From DASQUK01 sp046723645 (GTDB taxonomy: Bacteria > Actinomycetota > Acidimicrobiia > Acidimicrobiales > VFJN01), in the NCBI GenBank assembly GCA_046723645.1, contig JBKOUY010000132.1:1-15708 (forward strand): a DNA stretch of 15,708 nt, in the 5' to 3' direction. Shown piece by piece: positions 6,696 through 12,565 of the stretch. Under the pieces are notes generated by a model. It was not told where the DNA came from, searched no databases, and saw only the letters and a list, made by a program, of their open reading frames with translations. Numbering within the stretch: position 1 is the first letter of the stretch; every line of letters begins with the position of its first letter. The position numbers were made by a program, and so were the translations under genes.

Positions 6696-7592
6696 CTAGG
6701 CGGTCGGCTGGTGCTCGGCGCAGTGGCCACAGATGGCGTCGACCAGCGTCGGCCAGAGCGGCGGGGGCAGGTCGTGGCCCATGCCATCGACGAGCAACAG
6801 CTTGGCATCGGGGATCACCTCGGCGGTGCGTTCGCCGCCCGAGGACTGGACCAGCGTGTCGGCCGTGCCGTGGATCACCAGCGACGGGATCGTCAGCGTG
6901 GCCAGCGCCGCGGACCGGCTGCCCGACGCCAGAATGGCGGCCAGCTGCCGGGCGACGCCCAGCGGCTCGTGGCAGCGGTCCCAGGACTCGCCGGCCAGCC
7001 TGCGGAGCCGACCCTCGTCGAACAGGCCCGGGCTCCCCCACACGTGGGCCTGGCTCACCGCCCCGTCCTCCGCCTCCGCGCGCGTCTGCGCCGGGGGTGC
7101 GACCAGCGCGGCCATGGCCTCGGCCGTCGGGTGGCCGACGTCGGGGTCGCCGGTGGTGGACATGATCGAGGTCAGGGTGATGACCCGGTCCGGGTGCCCC
7201 AGCGCGATCGCCTGGGCGATCATGCCGCCCATCGACACGCCCACGACATGCGCCCGGTCGACCCCGAGGCAGTCGAGCAGGCCGACGGCGTCGTCGGCCA
7301 TGTCGGACAGCAAATAGGGCACGGACGGCGGCGCCGAGCCGGACGCCTCCGACGCGAACAGCCCGAACACGTCGACGGCCCCCTCGAGGTGGGTCGACAG
7401 CCCCACGTCGCGGTTGTCGAAGCGCACGACGTGGTACCCGCGCTCGGCGATGAGGCCGCACAGGTCCGGATCCCACTGGATCAGCTGGCCGCCCAGGCCC
7501 ATGACCAGCAGGACGGTGGGATCGGACGGATCGCCCGCCGTGTCGTAACAGATGTCGATCCCGTTGGCCTTGGCGGTCGGCAGCTCGCGCAT
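6696..7592 (-). CDS. Alpha/beta hydrolase (RdmC-like esterase group)
   Basis: 298 residues from the ATG at 7592. The frame is open upstream to 7841, but that part lies opposite the oxidoreductase gene and is shadow. Catalytic triad: Ser120 in the nucleophile elbow GVSMGG (118-123), Asp245 in HGTADTLV and His273 in GMGHD. Oxyanion-side loop VMGLGGQL and the block VRFDNRDVGLST place it with the hydrolases often annotated as aclacinomycin-methylesterase-like, although that name says little about substrate. A cap region spans about 145-230. An AGAGG lies upstream of the ATG. First gene of the minus-strand run; its neighbour is the acyl-CoA racemase, which suggests ester or thioester handling in branched-lipid breakdown (inference). 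Confidence 0.9.
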   Translation of the reverse strand: MRELPTAKANGIDICYDTAGDPSDPTVLLVMGLGGQLIQWDPDLCGLIAERGYHVVRFDNRDVGLSTHLEGAVDVFGLFASEASGSAPPSVPYLLSDMADDAVGLLDCLGVDRAHVVGVSMGGMIAQAIALGHPDRVITLTSIMSTTGDPDVGHPTAEAMAALVAPPAQTRAEAEDGAVSQAHVWGSPGLFDEGRLRRLAGESWDRCHEPLGVARQLAAILASGSRSAALATLTIPSLVIHGTADTLVQSSGGERTAEVIPDAKLLLVDGMGHDLPPPLWPTLVDAICGHCAEHQPTA

Positions 7593-7610
7593 GGCGCCAT
7601 GGTGTTGCCT

Positions 7611-7628
7611 CTTGACCGGCGGGTCAAG
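7611..7628. promoter_or_regulatory. Perfect palindrome in divergent promoter region (operator candidate)
   Basis: CTTGACC (7611-7617), spacer GGCG, GGTCAAG (7622-7628). It sits in the middle of the 61-bp gap between the hydrolase start (7592, minus) and the oxidoreductase start (7654, plus). Each arm also reads TTGACC on its own strand, the -35 consensus, so one site could control both directions. No convincing -10 boxes are seen at 17-18 nt. The dyad size is typical of TetR, GntR or MarR operators; no such regulator gene is in the window. Confidence 0.55.
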
Positions 7629-7653
7629 CGACGTTCGTGCCACCATCGGCGTC

Positions 7654-8556
7654 GTGCCCACCTTCGGTGTCCAGACAGGCCTGCAGAACACGTCGGCGGC
7701 CGAGCTCCGCGGGCTGTGGCGCCGGGGCGAGGACGCCGGCTTCGACGCAATCAGCGTGTGGGACCACCTGTACTCGTCGGACCTCAGCTCGTACGAGTGC
7801 CACGAAGCGGTGGCCATGCACACCGCCCTCGTCGCCGCCACCGCCCGGGTTCGCTGTGGCTGCCTGGTGTACTGCGTCGGCTACCGGCACCCCGGCGTCC
7901 TGGCGAACGCCGCGGCCACCATCGATCATCTCTCGGGCGGGCGAGCGGAGATCGGGCTCGGCGCCGGCTGGGCCGAGGCGGAGTACGCGGCGTTCGGCAT
8001 CCGCTTTCCGTCCACGCGCGAGCGGCTCGACCTGCTGGACGAGGCCGCCGGCGCCGTGCGCGCCCTGCTGCACGACGGGAAGGCCGACGTCGCGGGCGCC
8101 CACGTCCGGCTGCGCGACGCCCGGCTCGAACCCCGGCCCGTCCAGGCGCACCTGCCGATCTGGATCGGGGGCGCCGGCGAACGGCGCACGGCCCGCATCG
8201 CCGCCCGCCACGGCGACGGCTGGAACGTGCCCTTCGTGGCCCCGGACGTGCTCGCCCGCAAGCGCCGGGTCCTCGAGGACCACTGCGGGGCCGAAGGCCG
8301 CGATCCTGGCGACGTGCTGCTCGGCGTCAACGTCGTCTTCAGCGACGACGAGGCGTCGCTGAACGCCCAGTTCGGCCCTCGGGCCGCGGCGGTGCGAGCG
8401 GGTGCCGTCGTGGGCACCAGCGTCGAGGAGGCGACGGACGCCCTCGGGCGCTACCTCGCCGCCGGCGCCGACCAGGTCAACGTGGCCCTCCGTGCGCCGT
8501 GGGACCACGGAGCGCTCGATCGGGCGGCGGAGGCCGTCGCCTCGGTGCGGCGATAG
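7654..8556 (+). CDS. Luciferase-like monooxygenase family oxidoreductase, probably F420-dependent
   Basis: 300 residues from the GTG at 7654, chosen because the family opening PTFGVQTGLQN begins there; the frame is open upstream into the opposite-strand hydrolase start. Family blocks: LWRRGEDAGFDAISVWDHLY (21-40), TIDHLSGGRAEIGLGAGW (89-106), FPSTRERLDLLDEA, and PIWIGGAGERRTARIAARHGDGWN (about 169-192), which forms part of the flavin or deazaflavin pocket in the (beta/alpha)8 barrel. Actinobacterial members of this type usually use coenzyme F420, but cofactor and substrate cannot be read from sequence alone. No good ribosome site is seen before the GTG. It is divergent from the hydrolase-racemase operon and may share its control through the palindrome at 7611-7628. 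Confidence 0.9.
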   Translation: MPTFGVQTGLQNTSAAELRGLWRRGEDAGFDAISVWDHLYSSDLSSYECHEAVAMHTALVAATARVRCGCLVYCVGYRHPGVLANAAATIDHLSGGRAEIGLGAGWAEAEYAAFGIRFPSTRERLDLLDEAAGAVRALLHDGKADVAGAHVRLRDARLEPRPVQAHLPIWIGGAGERRTARIAARHGDGWNVPFVAPDVLARKRRVLEDHCGAEGRDPGDVLLGVNVVFSDDEASLNAQFGPRAAAVRAGAVVGTSVEEATDALGRYLAAGADQVNVALRAPWDHGALDRAAEAVASVRR

Positions 8557-8695
8557 TGGGCGCTCGCGGAGGTTCCGTGGATCGATCGCCGTGCCAGGTT
8601 CGTCGCTGGCGAGGACGCAGGAGGAAGGCGCAGCCAGCGGCTGCGGCGACGACGAGGACGATGTCCAGCGGCGGATCTGGCCGGCGAGACGCCAC
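8477..8695 (-). CDS. Candidate small single-helix membrane protein
   Basis: 72 codons from a GTG at 8695 preceded by a strong ribosome site (GGAGGT on the minus strand, 8705-8700, 4 nt before the start). The N-terminal part reads MASRRPDPPLDIVLVVAAAA then GCAFLLRPRQRR: a 17-residue hydrophobic helix (about 10-26) followed by a basic stop-transfer stretch, then a Pro/Arg-rich tail. The last 80 nt overlap the 3' end of the oxidoreductase on the opposite strand, and the Arg/Pro tail there could be shadow. Otherwise the 8557-8767 gap would be unexplained. Ribosome site plus helix plus positive flank favour a real gene, but its small size leaves doubt. No family recognised. Confidence 0.4.
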   Translation of the reverse strand: MASRRPDPPLDIVLVVAAAAGCAFLLRPRQRRTWHGDRSTEPPRAPTIAAPRRRPPPPDRALRGPTAHGGPR

Positions 8696-8767
8696 GATGA
8701 CCTCCGCGAGGGCCCACTAGGGACGGACACCGGACGTCGCCCGACGGCGGCAGCGCAAGAGGCAGCA

Positions 8768-9625
8768 ATGGCCGACGAACGGATCGACGAGATGAGCGGG
8801 TCCACCGTGGTGGTCGCCGGGGGCCGGCAACAGCGGCCCCACCGCCCGTCGACTGCGTGCCCGTTCTGCGTCGGCGGCGTGGAGGCGCCCGAGCCCTACG
8901 ACGTCAAGGCCTTCGTCAACCGCTGGCCGTCGTTCCCCGACGGGCGCAGCGAGGTCGTCCTGTACACGCCCGACCACGACGCCGCCTTCCCGGACCTCGG
9001 CGCCCGGGGCGCCCGGCGCATCGTCGACCTGTGGACCGAGCGCACGGAAGCCCTCGGCGCCCGCGCCGACGTCGCCTACGTGCTGGTGTTCGAGAACCGC
9101 GGCGACGAGGTGGGCGCGACCATCTCCCACCCCCACGGCCAGATCTACGCCTACGGCGACGTGCCGGCGGTCCCGTTGACGGAGCTGCGGCGGACGGCGC
9201 GGGGCGAGTGCCCGCTGTGCGCCCTGCCCGATCCCGCACTGGAGGTCGCTACGGCCGCCGACTGGCGGGCCTGGGTGCCGGCCGCCAGCGCCTATCCGTA
9301 CGGGATGCTGCTGGCGCCCGACGTCCACCGTCCCGACCTGCCGGCCCTCGACGGACCACAGCGGGACGGCCTGGCCGACCTGCTCGTCGACGTGCTGGCG
9401 CGGCTGGACCGGCTGTTCGACGCGCCGCTCCCCTACATGCTCTGGATCCACCAGCGGCCCACCGACGGCGGGTCGTGGCCCGAGGCCCATCTCCATGTGC
9501 ATATCGTCTCCCCGATGCGATCGCCTGGCGTGCAGCGCTACGTGGCCGCGGGCGAGCTGGGCAGCGGCGTGTTCGTCAACCCGGTGGTGCCCGAGGACGC
9601 CGCCGCCGCACTCCGAGGAGCATGA
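8768..9625 (+). CDS. galT: Galactose-1-phosphate uridylyltransferase
   Basis: 285 residues. It swaps UMP between UDP-glucose and galactose-1-phosphate in the Leloir pathway through a uridylyl-histidine intermediate. The nucleophile is His123 in SHPHGQ (120-125). Structural zinc ligands matching E. coli Cys52, Cys55, His115 and His164 are Cys31 and Cys34 (CPFC), His70 (TPDHD) and His121. A second CPLC pair is at 148-151 and the C-terminal HLHVH at 241-245. The start is ATG 8768 with AAGAGG at 8757-8762; the next residues RIDEMSGSTVVVAGGRQQRP match the family N-terminus, so the long upstream open frame is not coding. It is shorter than E. coli GalT (about 350). Its stop overlaps the galK start (ATGA, 9622-9625), implying coupled translation. 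Confidence 0.94.
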   Translation: MADERIDEMSGSTVVVAGGRQQRPHRPSTACPFCVGGVEAPEPYDVKAFVNRWPSFPDGRSEVVLYTPDHDAAFPDLGARGARRIVDLWTERTEALGARADVAYVLVFENRGDEVGATISHPHGQIYAYGDVPAVPLTELRRTARGECPLCALPDPALEVATAADWRAWVPAASAYPYGMLLAPDVHRPDLPALDGPQRDGLADLLVDVLARLDRLFDAPLPYMLWIHQRPTDGGSWPEAHLHVHIVSPMRSPGVQRYVAAGELGSGVFVNPVVPEDAAAALRGA

Positions 9626-10638
9626 TGGGACTGCGATCGTGGGCGCCGGGGCGGGTCAACCTGATCGGGGATCACACCGACTACATGGGCGGGCTCGTCC
9701 TGCCGCTGGCGATCGGGCTCGGGACCGAGATCACCGGTGACCGGGGCGGCAACTGGGTCATGCTCGGGTCGGAGCGGTTCGACGGCGTGGCCGAGATCGC
9801 GCTCGACGGCGGCGACGACCCGGCCAAGGTGGAGCCGCCCTGGGCCCGCTACGTCGCGGCCGTGGTCGCCGAGCTGCGGCCGGACAACGGGCTCGTCGGC
9901 ATGGTCCACTCGGAGCTGCCGCCCGCTAGTGGCCTGGCCTCCAGCGCCGCGCTCGAGGTCGCGCTCGCCGCGGCGCTGGGCGCCGACCTCGGCGACCCCG
10001 TCGGCGTCGCCCAGGCGTGCCAGCGGGCCGAGCAGCGGGCGGTGGGCGTGCCGTGCGGGATCATGGACCAGCTGGTCGCCGTGGCCGCCGCGGCGGATCA
10101 GGTCCTGCGGATCGACTGCCGGAGCCTCACGATCGAGACCCTGCCGTTCCCCGACGAGGCGGAGATCGTGGTAGTCGACTCGGGCGAGCCCCGGGAGCTG
10201 TCCCGGTCGGCATACGCCCAACGCCGCAAGGAGTGCGAGGCGGCCGAGGAGATCGTCGGCCCCCTCCGCGACGCATCGCCCTTCGCCGTCGAGGCCATCG
10301 ACGACCCGGTGCTGCGCCGGCGGGCGCGGCACGTCACCACCGAGAACGACCGCGTCGACGCCCTCGCGGCGGCGCTCGCCGACGGCCAGCTGCGCTACGC
10401 CGGCGAGCTGCTGGTCGCCAGCCACGCCAGCCTGCGCGACGACTTCGACGTCACCACTCCGGCGCTCGACGAGCTGGTCGTCAGGCTCCGGGGCGTCCCG
10501 GGGGTGTACGGCGCCCGGGTGACGGGCGCCGGCTTCGGCGGCTGCGTGGTGGCGCTGTGCCAGCCCAAGACCCGGCTCAGGCTCCCGGTCCTGTGGCGCG
10601 GCCGGCCCGCCGGCGGTGCCTCGAGCAGGGTCAGCTGA
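9622..10638 (+). CDS. galK: Galactokinase (GHMP kinase family)
   Basis: 338 residues, somewhat short for the family (usually 350-390). It phosphorylates galactose at C1 with ATP, feeding GalT. GHMP signature 1 is APGRVNLIGDHTDYMGGLVLP (8-28), the ATP loop PASGLASSAALE (101-112), catalytic Asp149 in GIMDQ, and the C-terminal GHMP motif RVTGAGFGGC (299-308). In the sugar-binding signature the usual Glu of GEHTDYN is Asp17 and the Asn is Met22; I recall GDHTDY variants from other actinobacteria, so this may be a lineage trait. Start at ATG 9622 (ATG 9625 is also possible) with GAGGAG at 9615-9620. The N-terminal arm before the signature is only about 7 residues. No galE is in the window. Confidence 0.93.
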   Translation: MMGLRSWAPGRVNLIGDHTDYMGGLVLPLAIGLGTEITGDRGGNWVMLGSERFDGVAEIALDGGDDPAKVEPPWARYVAAVVAELRPDNGLVGMVHSELPPASGLASSAALEVALAAALGADLGDPVGVAQACQRAEQRAVGVPCGIMDQLVAVAAAADQVLRIDCRSLTIETLPFPDEAEIVVVDSGEPRELSRSAYAQRRKECEAAEEIVGPLRDASPFAVEAIDDPVLRRRARHVTTENDRVDALAAALADGQLRYAGELLVASHASLRDDFDVTTPALDELVVRLRGVPGVYGARVTGAGFGGCVVALCQPKTRLRLPVLWRGRPAGGASSRVS

Positions 10639-10673
10639 CGTCTATCGGCGAAAGTTGTCGTGCGGCGGCCGAT

Positions 10674-10691
10674 CCCGCGACGAAGCGCGGG
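10674..10691. terminator. Possible bidirectional terminator between galK and the TroA-fold gene
   Basis: CCCGCG (10674-10679), loop ACGAAG, CGCGGG (10686-10691), a perfect 6-bp stem in the 55-nt gap between converging stops at 10638 and 10694. No T tract. The stem is short, so confidence is limited. Confidence 0.4.
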
Positions 10692-10693
10692 GG

Positions 10694-11392
10694 TCAGCCC
10701 CAGAGCCGGCGGCGGAGCCGCTCCGCGGCGCCGGGCGTGCGCACGCCCCACCAGAACAGGTCCTGGCCGTCGACCAGCACCACCGGGGCCACCTCGTCCA
10801 GCACGGGAACGTGGCGCTCGCGGAAGGGATAGGGCTCGCTGGGCGCCAGCACGACGTCGGGCCGGCGGGCACGCGCCTCATCCAGCGTCACGGTCGGGTA
10901 GCGGTCGTCGGCGTCGGCGAAGACGTTGTCGACGCCGATGGCGGCCAGCAGGGACGAGCCGTAGGTCCCCCCGGCCAGGCTCATCCACGGCCGCTTCCAG
11001 ATGGGGACGAAGGCCCGCAGCCGCCCGTCGCCCCGCGCGTCCGGGGTGGTCTTCTCGATGTCCTCGACGCGGCCGGGATCGACGCCCACCAGTGCGGCCA
11101 GGGTCCGGAGCGCAGGCGCCACGTCGGCGACGCCGTCGATCGACAGGGCCGCGGTCGCGATGCCGGCCGCGTTCAGAGCGTCGGCGTCCTCGCGCCGGTT
11201 CTCCTCGACGCACAGCACGACCAGGTCGGGGCGGAGCTCGGCGATGGCAGCGACGTCGGGATCCTTGGTGCCGCCCACGTGCGGGAGGTCCGGCTGCTCG
11301 CAGAACCGCGTGCACGCCACCGGGGTCACGCCCCACGCCAGCAGCGTCTCCGTGACCGACGGGACGAGGCTGACGACTCGCTGCCGGGTCAC
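10694..11392 (-). CDS. TroA/BtuF-fold metal- or cobalamin-binding-like protein without signal peptide
   Basis: 232 residues from the GTG at 11392, which overlaps the stop of the PH-SHOCT gene by 4 nt (GTGA), so translation is probably coupled. The fold is that of helical-backbone metal receptors (BtuF-like): RVVSLVPSVTETLLAWG at 5-21, VGGTKDPDVAAIAELRPDLVVL at 39-60, FVPIWKRPWMSLAGGTYG at 128-145, IGVDNVFADADDRYPTVTLDEA at 152-173. True ABC substrate-binding proteins carry a signal peptide; here the fold begins at residue 5, so the protein should stay in the cytoplasm. Similar signal-less proteins are known in actinobacteria with no firm function. No permease or ATPase gene is nearby. Confidence 0.85.
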   Translation of the reverse strand: MTRQRVVSLVPSVTETLLAWGVTPVACTRFCEQPDLPHVGGTKDPDVAAIAELRPDLVVLCVEENRREDADALNAAGIATAALSIDGVADVAPALRTLAALVGVDPGRVEDIEKTTPDARGDGRLRAFVPIWKRPWMSLAGGTYGSSLLAAIGVDNVFADADDRYPTVTLDEARARRPDVVLAPSEPYPFRERHVPVLDEVAPVVLVDGQDLFWWGVRTPGAAERLRRRLWG

Positions 11393-12039
11393 ATCCGGTC
11401 GAGGAGCTGCTGCTTCTTGCGCGCGAACTCCTCCTCGGTGAGGAGGCCCTGCTTGCGCAGCGCGTCGAGCTCGCGGATCTGCGCGGGGATCGACTCGGTG
11501 TCGTCGGCCCTCTGGGCGGCGGAGGTGCCGGCCGCGGCGGAGACGCCGACGCGGTCGTACTTGCGGTTCTCGTTGGCCTCGATCTGGCGGTAGATCTCGT
11601 TCTGCACGGCCGAGGGCTTGCGCACGTTGGAGAACCGCTGCCGGCCCGTCTCGCTCGCCGACTCGATGACCAGGTCCCCGGCGCCGACGAGGCGTTCGAA
11701 GATCGACTGCCGGAAGAAGACGGTGTTGACGCGGTCGAGCGGGATCTCGATGCCGTGCTTCGACAGCACGCCGTGCCGGTAGATCAGGCGATCGGTGGTC
11801 ACGACGAAGTTGGTCGTGATCCAGCGGAGGTAGCGCCAGCCGAACCATGCAAGGCACGCCAGCACGATGAGCCCGACGGGAACCTTGATGGCCGTGTGGA
11901 GGTCGTTGACGAGCGTCAGGATGCCGAGGATTACCGCTCCGACCAGCGCGAGGAGCGGTGGGGCGAAGAACCACCAGTGCGGATGCAGGTCGAGGACGAT
12001 CTCTTCGCGCTCGTTCAGCAGCTTCCGCGGAAATGGCAC
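11389..12039 (-). CDS. Membrane-anchored PH-domain protein with C-terminal SHOCT domain
   Basis: 216 residues from a GTG at 12039. Two transmembrane helices lie at about 23-44 (HWWFFAPPLLALVGAVILGI region) and 53-70, followed by a bacterial PH domain (YdbS/bPH2 type, about 71-153: TNFVVTTDRLIYRHGVLSKH, then EIPLDRVNTVFFRQSIFERL, then GDLVIESASETG). A variable linker (about 158-183) leads to a SHOCT domain at 184-216 (IPAQIRELDALRKQGLLTEE, ending QQLLDRM), a short helical oligomerisation module. The PH domain should face the cytoplasm. Roles of such proteins are largely unknown; membrane stress or protein scaffolding has been suggested for the family. The start lacks a ribosome site but has a -10 element at leaderless distance. 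Confidence 0.9.
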   Translation of the reverse strand: MPFPRKLLNEREEIVLDLHPHWWFFAPPLLALVGAVILGILTLVNDLHTAIKVPVGLIVLACLAWFGWRYLRWITTNFVVTTDRLIYRHGVLSKHGIEIPLDRVNTVFFRQSIFERLVGAGDLVIESASETGRQRFSNVRKPSAVQNEIYRQIEANENRKYDRVGVSAAAGTSAAQRADDTESIPAQIRELDALRKQGLLTEEEFARKKQQLLDRM

Positions 12040-12045
12040 GCCGCG

Positions 12046-12051
12046 AGCGTA
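12046..12051 (-). promoter_or_regulatory. -10 element for leaderless transcript of the PH-SHOCT gene
   Basis: On the minus strand TACGCT (12051-12046) is followed by 6 nt (CGCGGC) and then the GTG at 12039. This TANNNT-N6-start layout puts the transcript start at or next to the start codon, which explains the missing ribosome site. No clear -35 box. Confidence 0.5.
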
Positions 12052-12133
12052 TCCCTGCCACCGCCGCAGCGGGAGGGACCAACCACCTGGTCACGGCGGC
12101 GGTCCGGCGCAGAGGTTGCGAGTGGACGCACCG

Positions 12134-12487
12134 TCACGCCCAGCCCAGGTCCCTCAGGCGGGCGTCCCCGATGCCGAAGTGGTGGGCCACCTCGTGGATC
12201 ACCGTCACCCGCACCTGGTGGACCACCTCCTGCTCGGTGCGGCAGCGGGCACAGATCGGCAGCCGGAAGATCGTGATCCGGTCGGGAAGCGTGAGCCCAC
12301 CGGTGCCGTACCACTCGCCACGCTTGGTGAGCGGCACGCCCTCGTACAGCCCGAGCAGGCGACCGTGCCGCACGCCGTCCTCCACCAGCACGGCGACGTT
12401 CTCCATGTAGTCGCCCAGCTCGTCGGGAATGCTGTCGAGGGCCTCGCCCACGAGCTCCTCGAAGCGGTCCAGCGGCACGTCGATCAT
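12134..12487 (-). CDS. Minimal zincin-like metallopeptidase (PF06262 type)
   Basis: 117 residues. The zinc-protease motif HEVAHHFGIGD at 98-108 matches HExxHxxGxxD (His98, Glu99, His102, Gly105, Asp108), with the family tail DARLRDLGW right after. The upstream part (FEELVGEALDSIPDEL, NVAVLVED, LLGLYEGVPLTKRG, DRITIFRLPI) is the usual body of this small cytoplasmic family, near the average length of about 120. Substrate unknown; the catalytic set looks complete. Start at ATG 12487; no ribosome site, but a -10 element at leaderless distance. It is divergent from uvrD2 across 78 bp, and its stop is 94 nt before the PH-SHOCT gene, on the same strand. Confidence 0.92.
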   Translation of the reverse strand: MIDVPLDRFEELVGEALDSIPDELGDYMENVAVLVEDGVRHGRLLGLYEGVPLTKRGEWYGTGGLTLPDRITIFRLPICARCRTEQEVVHQVRVTVIHEVAHHFGIGDARLRDLGWA

Positions 12488-12494
12488 CGGGGGC

Positions 12495-12500
12495 AGCCTA
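12495..12500 (-). promoter_or_regulatory. -10 element for leaderless transcript of the zincin gene
   Basis: On the minus strand TAGGCT (12500-12495) is followed by 7 nt (GCCCCCG) and then the ATG at 12487. Spacing suits a transcript beginning at the start codon. Confidence 0.45.
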
Positions 12501-12551
12501 AGAGTGTGCGCGCGCCGACAGGCAGGCGTCTCGGCCCGGGTGACGTGCGAA

Positions 12552-12557
12552 TAACCT
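12552..12557 (+). promoter_or_regulatory. -10 element for leaderless transcript of uvrD2
   Basis: TAACCT (12552-12557) lies 8 nt before the GTG at 12566, with no ribosome site between. This fits a leaderless transcript and supports that GTG as the true start. Confidence 0.45.
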
Positions 12558-12565
12558 CACCGCCG

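Noticed and set aside
6193..7476. A minus-strand frame of 427 codons
   Set aside because: Out-of-frame shadow of the hydrolase and racemase genes, very Arg/Gly-rich.
5373..8720. An unbroken plus-strand frame of 1115 codons
   Set aside because: It runs antisense to three well-supported minus-strand genes and out of frame with the oxidoreductase. Its composition (His, Arg, Asp, Gly, Val repeats) is that of a high-GC mirror frame, and no domain is visible.
8857..9621. Upstream extension of the galK frame
   Set aside because: This stretch is the galT gene in another frame. GalK family sequence begins only at the ATG at 9622.
10616..11593. Plus-strand frame of 325 codons after galK
   Set aside because: Antisense to the TroA-fold gene, with no domain or ribosome site.
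11867..12565. Upstream extension of the uvrD2 frame
   Set aside because: It lies opposite the zincin and PH-SHOCT genes, and helicase sequence begins right after the GTG at 12566.
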